This document shows positions 61,501-64,000 of a stretch of 64,000 bases of DNA, piece by piece. Both the position numbers and the translations under genes were made by a program. The stretch is from Dipylidium caninum (lineage: Eukaryota; Platyhelminthes; Cestoda; Cyclophyllidea; Dipylidiidae): NCBI GenBank assembly GCA_017562135.1, contig QEYB01001046.1, positions 5,022,001 to 5,086,000 on the forward strand, given 5' to 3'. Within the stretch, counting starts at the first letter, position 1. Each line of letters starts with the position of its first letter. Under the pieces are notes generated by a model. That model was not told the origin of the DNA and did no database searches. It saw nothing but the letters and a program-made list of their open reading frames with translations.

Positions 61501-62091
61501 ATTTAGCGCAGGCAAAAGTCAATCCCCAATAATGAAAAGCACGCTTGAAGTCAAAGAAACAATGCATTACACAGAAAATTGTAGTCATTAGGACAAAAAT
61601 AATCCGCCGGACGCATAACGCTTTAAGAAGTGGCCTCTTTGTGCTTAGCAACGCCGGAGATCTCACACTGCAACTGGATGACGGGCATGTTAAGTACGCA
61701 TGCAGGCCGTCCTTACAGGGAAGAGATGCCGGCGGAAGGAGGGGAGCCGGGGTTTTCCTCGGGCCTCTTTAGGAGTTCGCTCAAATCGCCTGGAAGTAAG
61801 TCGCTGTCTTTCGGCTCTGGCGTCTATGAGTCGGAGGAGAGATCACCCAGCCATCTCGCACGCCTGAATATGCGGGGTCTGGACGAGGTACTGCAGGAGT
61901 TGCGTGACGCCAACAAAAATGTTACCTCAGCCGTGCAGGCGGCGGAGCGCCAGCGTCGAAGCCAAGGCTTCTCCGCGCCTTATCATCAGCAGCAGCAACA
62001 ACAGCACCAACAATTGCCACCATCCCAGCTCAACACACTCACTAGGATCTCTAGTCCTGCCCCCGCCTGGTCTATTAAGCGTGACATCTGA
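51622..62091 (+). CDS. Dok-family adaptor: PH + IRS-type PTB domain, polyQ tail
   Basis: Dok proteins are docking adaptors downstream of receptor tyrosine kinases at the plasma membrane. Exons: 51622-51675, 52120-52684, 53269-53458, 58562-59207, 60036-60498, 61706-62091, totalling 2304 bp (767 aa) with matching phases. The PH domain runs through exons 1-2 (VRLLSDDTDTFLCIKSR to RLYLAMSSETEATMWMSMIK). The PTB domain is split by a 5.1 kb intron: exon 3 ends LRLTDDRLELLDHNGE ... WFPYLLIR and exon 4 continues RFG ... VDAGRRCSTGDGHFFFTCT, restoring the IRRFG and AGRRC signature of Dok PTB domains. The rest is Ser/Pro-rich with PPPPVPPP stretches and tyrosines in LYDNVPVSR, SGVYES and DPANYRQ contexts that suit phosphorylation and SH2 binding. 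A glutamine run (HQQQQQQQHQQ) is near the end. The exon 3 start could also be 53299, giving a product ten residues shorter; the exon 6 start was chosen by phase. Exon 1 is short but phase-consistent. Confidence 0.87.
55507..55544. repeat. (CA)19 microsatellite
   Basis: Nineteen perfect CA units in the 5.1 kb intron that splits the Dok PTB domain. Likely polymorphic. Confidence 0.97.
57787..57861 (+). other. Degenerate tRNA-like sequence in a Dok intron
   Basis: Ends GGTCG and CGACC can pair over a span of 75 bases, the size of a tRNA. The segment CTCAGTGGTTAGCGC (57800-57814) resembles the RNA polymerase III A box, and GAGTTAGTGTCC (57842-57853) is an imperfect B box. The anticodon arm does not fold cleanly. 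This fits a decayed tRNA or a tRNA-derived SINE fragment rather than a working tRNA gene. Confidence 0.3.
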
Positions 62092-64000
62092 TTCCCTCGT
62101 TTGTATACATCCCGTTCTATCCACCTTTTCGTTTCTTACAAGACGTCCCCATGGTAACTTCCGTTTGCAATTGCCTCACGAATGCCCACTTACTCTCTCA
62201 CTTGTGATTACATCCTTCAAATTGACCGAATACTTCTCTCCTGCGCAATATTCGTTTAAAGTCCTGCGTACTGACGAGACGTAAGTAGATGCTGCCTTGA
62301 AGGCTACTCTGCCTGGGCGCTCAATCTTCCCACGATAACGCTTTGCGGCGAAATCGCGTGAGGATGGGCGAAATGACGAATTTGCTTCTGATACTTCCAA
62401 CAAAAGTAGTATCTACGCGATTGTCATGGGGCTTTGAATTCGTACAAAACTGGTTTTTTCTCATAACGTGGACTATCACTATTTTCCGGAGATGTTCATC
62501 CTTTGCCAATGAATAAAAGCGGTATATTCTTGCCGTCTCGTATGCTTCCGATTCAGTTACAGGAAATGTAAGATGGTCGAGAGGTCTTTCGTTTCTTTCC
62601 ACCCGTCCCTCCACGGCAGTGAGTGGGATGCTTTAGCTTGCCCGAGGCATAGACACAGGAGTGCGCTCGCGGAGACGCTTCTCCTGACCAACGCAGGCAG
62701 TGGCATCTGGAGTGCTTGAACCTCGGCAACTCCGTCCCTCGGCAACTCCGTCCCCCATACTCCCCACGGCTGTAGATCCACTAAAAGTGCCGGTCTCAGT
62801 GCACACGTTAGTTTCGGCTTTTGCAAAATAAAACTGCCACTTGGGTGTGATGGGACTCCCTGGGGAGTGAGGAGAAGAACCTGCAGACCGCATTGCAGGT
62901 CTTTACGGCGTTGGACTTGTTAAATTACTAATTCTACATCAAAAACGCTCAGACGTTCCTGGAAAGTGTTTTAAAAATAGAAAACTGGCGCAATAAATCA
63001 ACGCCTAATGAGGCCCTAACGCATACTACTATGGGGAGAACCCAAGGAGTTCCCAGAGGTCCTGTCCGTTCTCTGTCGTCGATGTGTTCGTGGGGGAGGT
63101 CATGTTTAGTTTTCTCGAGTTTCATTGATCAGCTCTGGCGGCGGCCCCTAACAGGCGCACTAATCCTGCTAATGGGGCGCGTGCGGGCCCGTTTTAATTT
63201 CATTGTTGGTTTCGGCATTACTTATCGATGTTCTTGGAAGAAGTTGGCACACACTGCATCTTCGCTTTTCGCGACGGAAACAGGAAGCTTAAGTGCTTAT
63301 CCGTTCGCCTCGTGGCGAAGGCGAAGGCGAAGTTGAAGGCAGAGGAGGAGGAGGTGGAGGAGTCACAACGTACCCTCTCGCTGCCAGTTGTGCGCTTCTC
63401 CACCGAAAATTGGCGCTGCCCATTTAATGTTATGCTCATGATTGACATCCATCTAATGGCGAAATTCGTACGGCTGCTCGCATCCGCCGCGCGGTCGTCG
63501 ATGACCGAGATGGGTGCCGTGAGGCGGGGCTCGGGATTCGCTTCCCCCCTCCCCGACGCCACTTCGGGGCTGTGTGTTGGCGGGGAGGGAGCAGACGCCG
63601 AATGAGTGGGTGGCGGCTTCCCCGGGGTACGCCTCGCTTTACCGACTAACCCTTCCATATATTTGGGGCATCCATTTAGGGGAGAACAAATCCTGCCTTC
63701 CTCAAATGGCATTGGGGGTTTATACTTTTTTCCCTTCGCGTGCTCCGATGGCAACAGCTCATTTTCATCCCGAGTGGCCGGTTGGTGCACAGGCGGCTTA
63801 GGTCCTTCTGGAACGAAAATCTTAAATAAAATCAAAACAATTATCCTCCTTCCCCATTTTGATTTAATTGCCATTTAACCTCGCGCTATGAAGGCGAATT
63901 TAATATAAACAGAGCCCTGTGTGACATAAAAATTCCACCCGGTTACTACCGTCAGCAGGACTATTTTAGATTCCCCTGCCCCCAGGGACATCAGAGGGCG
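62092..64000. other. Right end of window, no supported gene
   Basis: Begins with the Dok-like 3' UTR. Minus-strand frames at 62893-62633 (SPHSPGSPITPKWQFYFAKA) and 63874-63218 (218 codons) and a plus-strand frame at 63228-63605 (Lys/Glu-rich KAKAKLKAEEEEVEES) overlap or conflict. None shows a domain that I know. One could be an exon of a gene continuing beyond the window. Confidence 0.35.

Noticed and set aside
61711..61720. Acceptor at 'ccttacag' for the last Dok exon
   Set aside because: It leaves one base where two are needed; the acceptor 13 bases upstream (exon from 61706) keeps the frame.
63218..63874. A 218-codon minus-strand frame at the right end
   Set aside because: The opposite strand is also open for 126 codons over the same bases and neither has a recognised domain, so I list the region as unresolved.

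Overview
This is a eukaryotic, intron-containing genome segment. The best guess is a parasitic flatworm, most likely a tapeworm. The evidence is the genes themselves (spectrin, Sox, Dok, fimbrin and HURP are animal families), a moderate base composition with patchy GC-rich islands, and a set of tiny spliceosomal introns of about 31-35 bp that repeatedly restore conserved protein sequence. Introns of that size are known from parasitic flatworms. Nothing bacterial, viral or CRISPR-like was seen, and no retrotransposon ORF was recognised. Species-level assignment is inference.

Layout, left to right. At 122-2591 (+) lies the 3' part of CTP synthase, entering from outside the window. At 3557-5857 (+) is an SR-rich, proline-rich protein with the C-terminal domain of the SCAF1/PHRF1 splicing-associated family; it carries an apparent frameshift at a run of eight C. 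At 8134-18046 (+) is a complete beta-spectrin in 15 exons (2346 aa) with two CH domains, spectrin repeats and a C-terminal PH domain. At 20237-22111 (+) is a fimbrin/plastin-like gene with four CH domains, no EF hands and an almost intronless body. About 4.6 kb without a recognisable gene follows. At 26762-30151 (-) is a HURP/DLGAP5-like mitotic protein in seven exons. An unidentified minus-strand locus may lie at 31.5-32.4 kb.

From 32.4 to 39.7 kb there is a GC-rich stretch with simple repeats, G-quadruplex-prone tracts and a striking cluster of perfect palindromes 80-150 bp upstream of a SoxB-type gene. The Sox gene (39710-45381 or further, +) has two exons separated by a 3.3 kb intron. At 49483-50296 (-) is MPDU1, split by introns of 32, 49 and 31 bp. 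Head to head with it, 51622-62091 (+) carries a Dok-family adaptor (PH plus IRS-type PTB domain, proline-rich tail, polyglutamine near the end) whose PTB domain is split by a 5.1 kb intron. The last 1.9 kb holds no gene that I can support.

The genes do not form a pathway or operon. Some share themes: spectrin and fimbrin are actin-cytoskeleton proteins, HURP is a spindle protein, Sox is a developmental regulator and Dok is a tyrosine-kinase adaptor. All exon joins were made by eye from GT-AG signals, reading phase and family conservation. In five of the six main loci the joined coding length is a multiple of three and free of stops (spectrin, HURP, MPDU1, Dok, Sox). CTP synthase and the SCAF1/PHRF1-like gene each contain one unexplained frame change, flagged below. 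I did not find a previously undescribed multi-gene system; the most unusual signals are the mini-introns, the 12-base micro-exon, the Sox promoter palindromes and the fimbrin gene structure.
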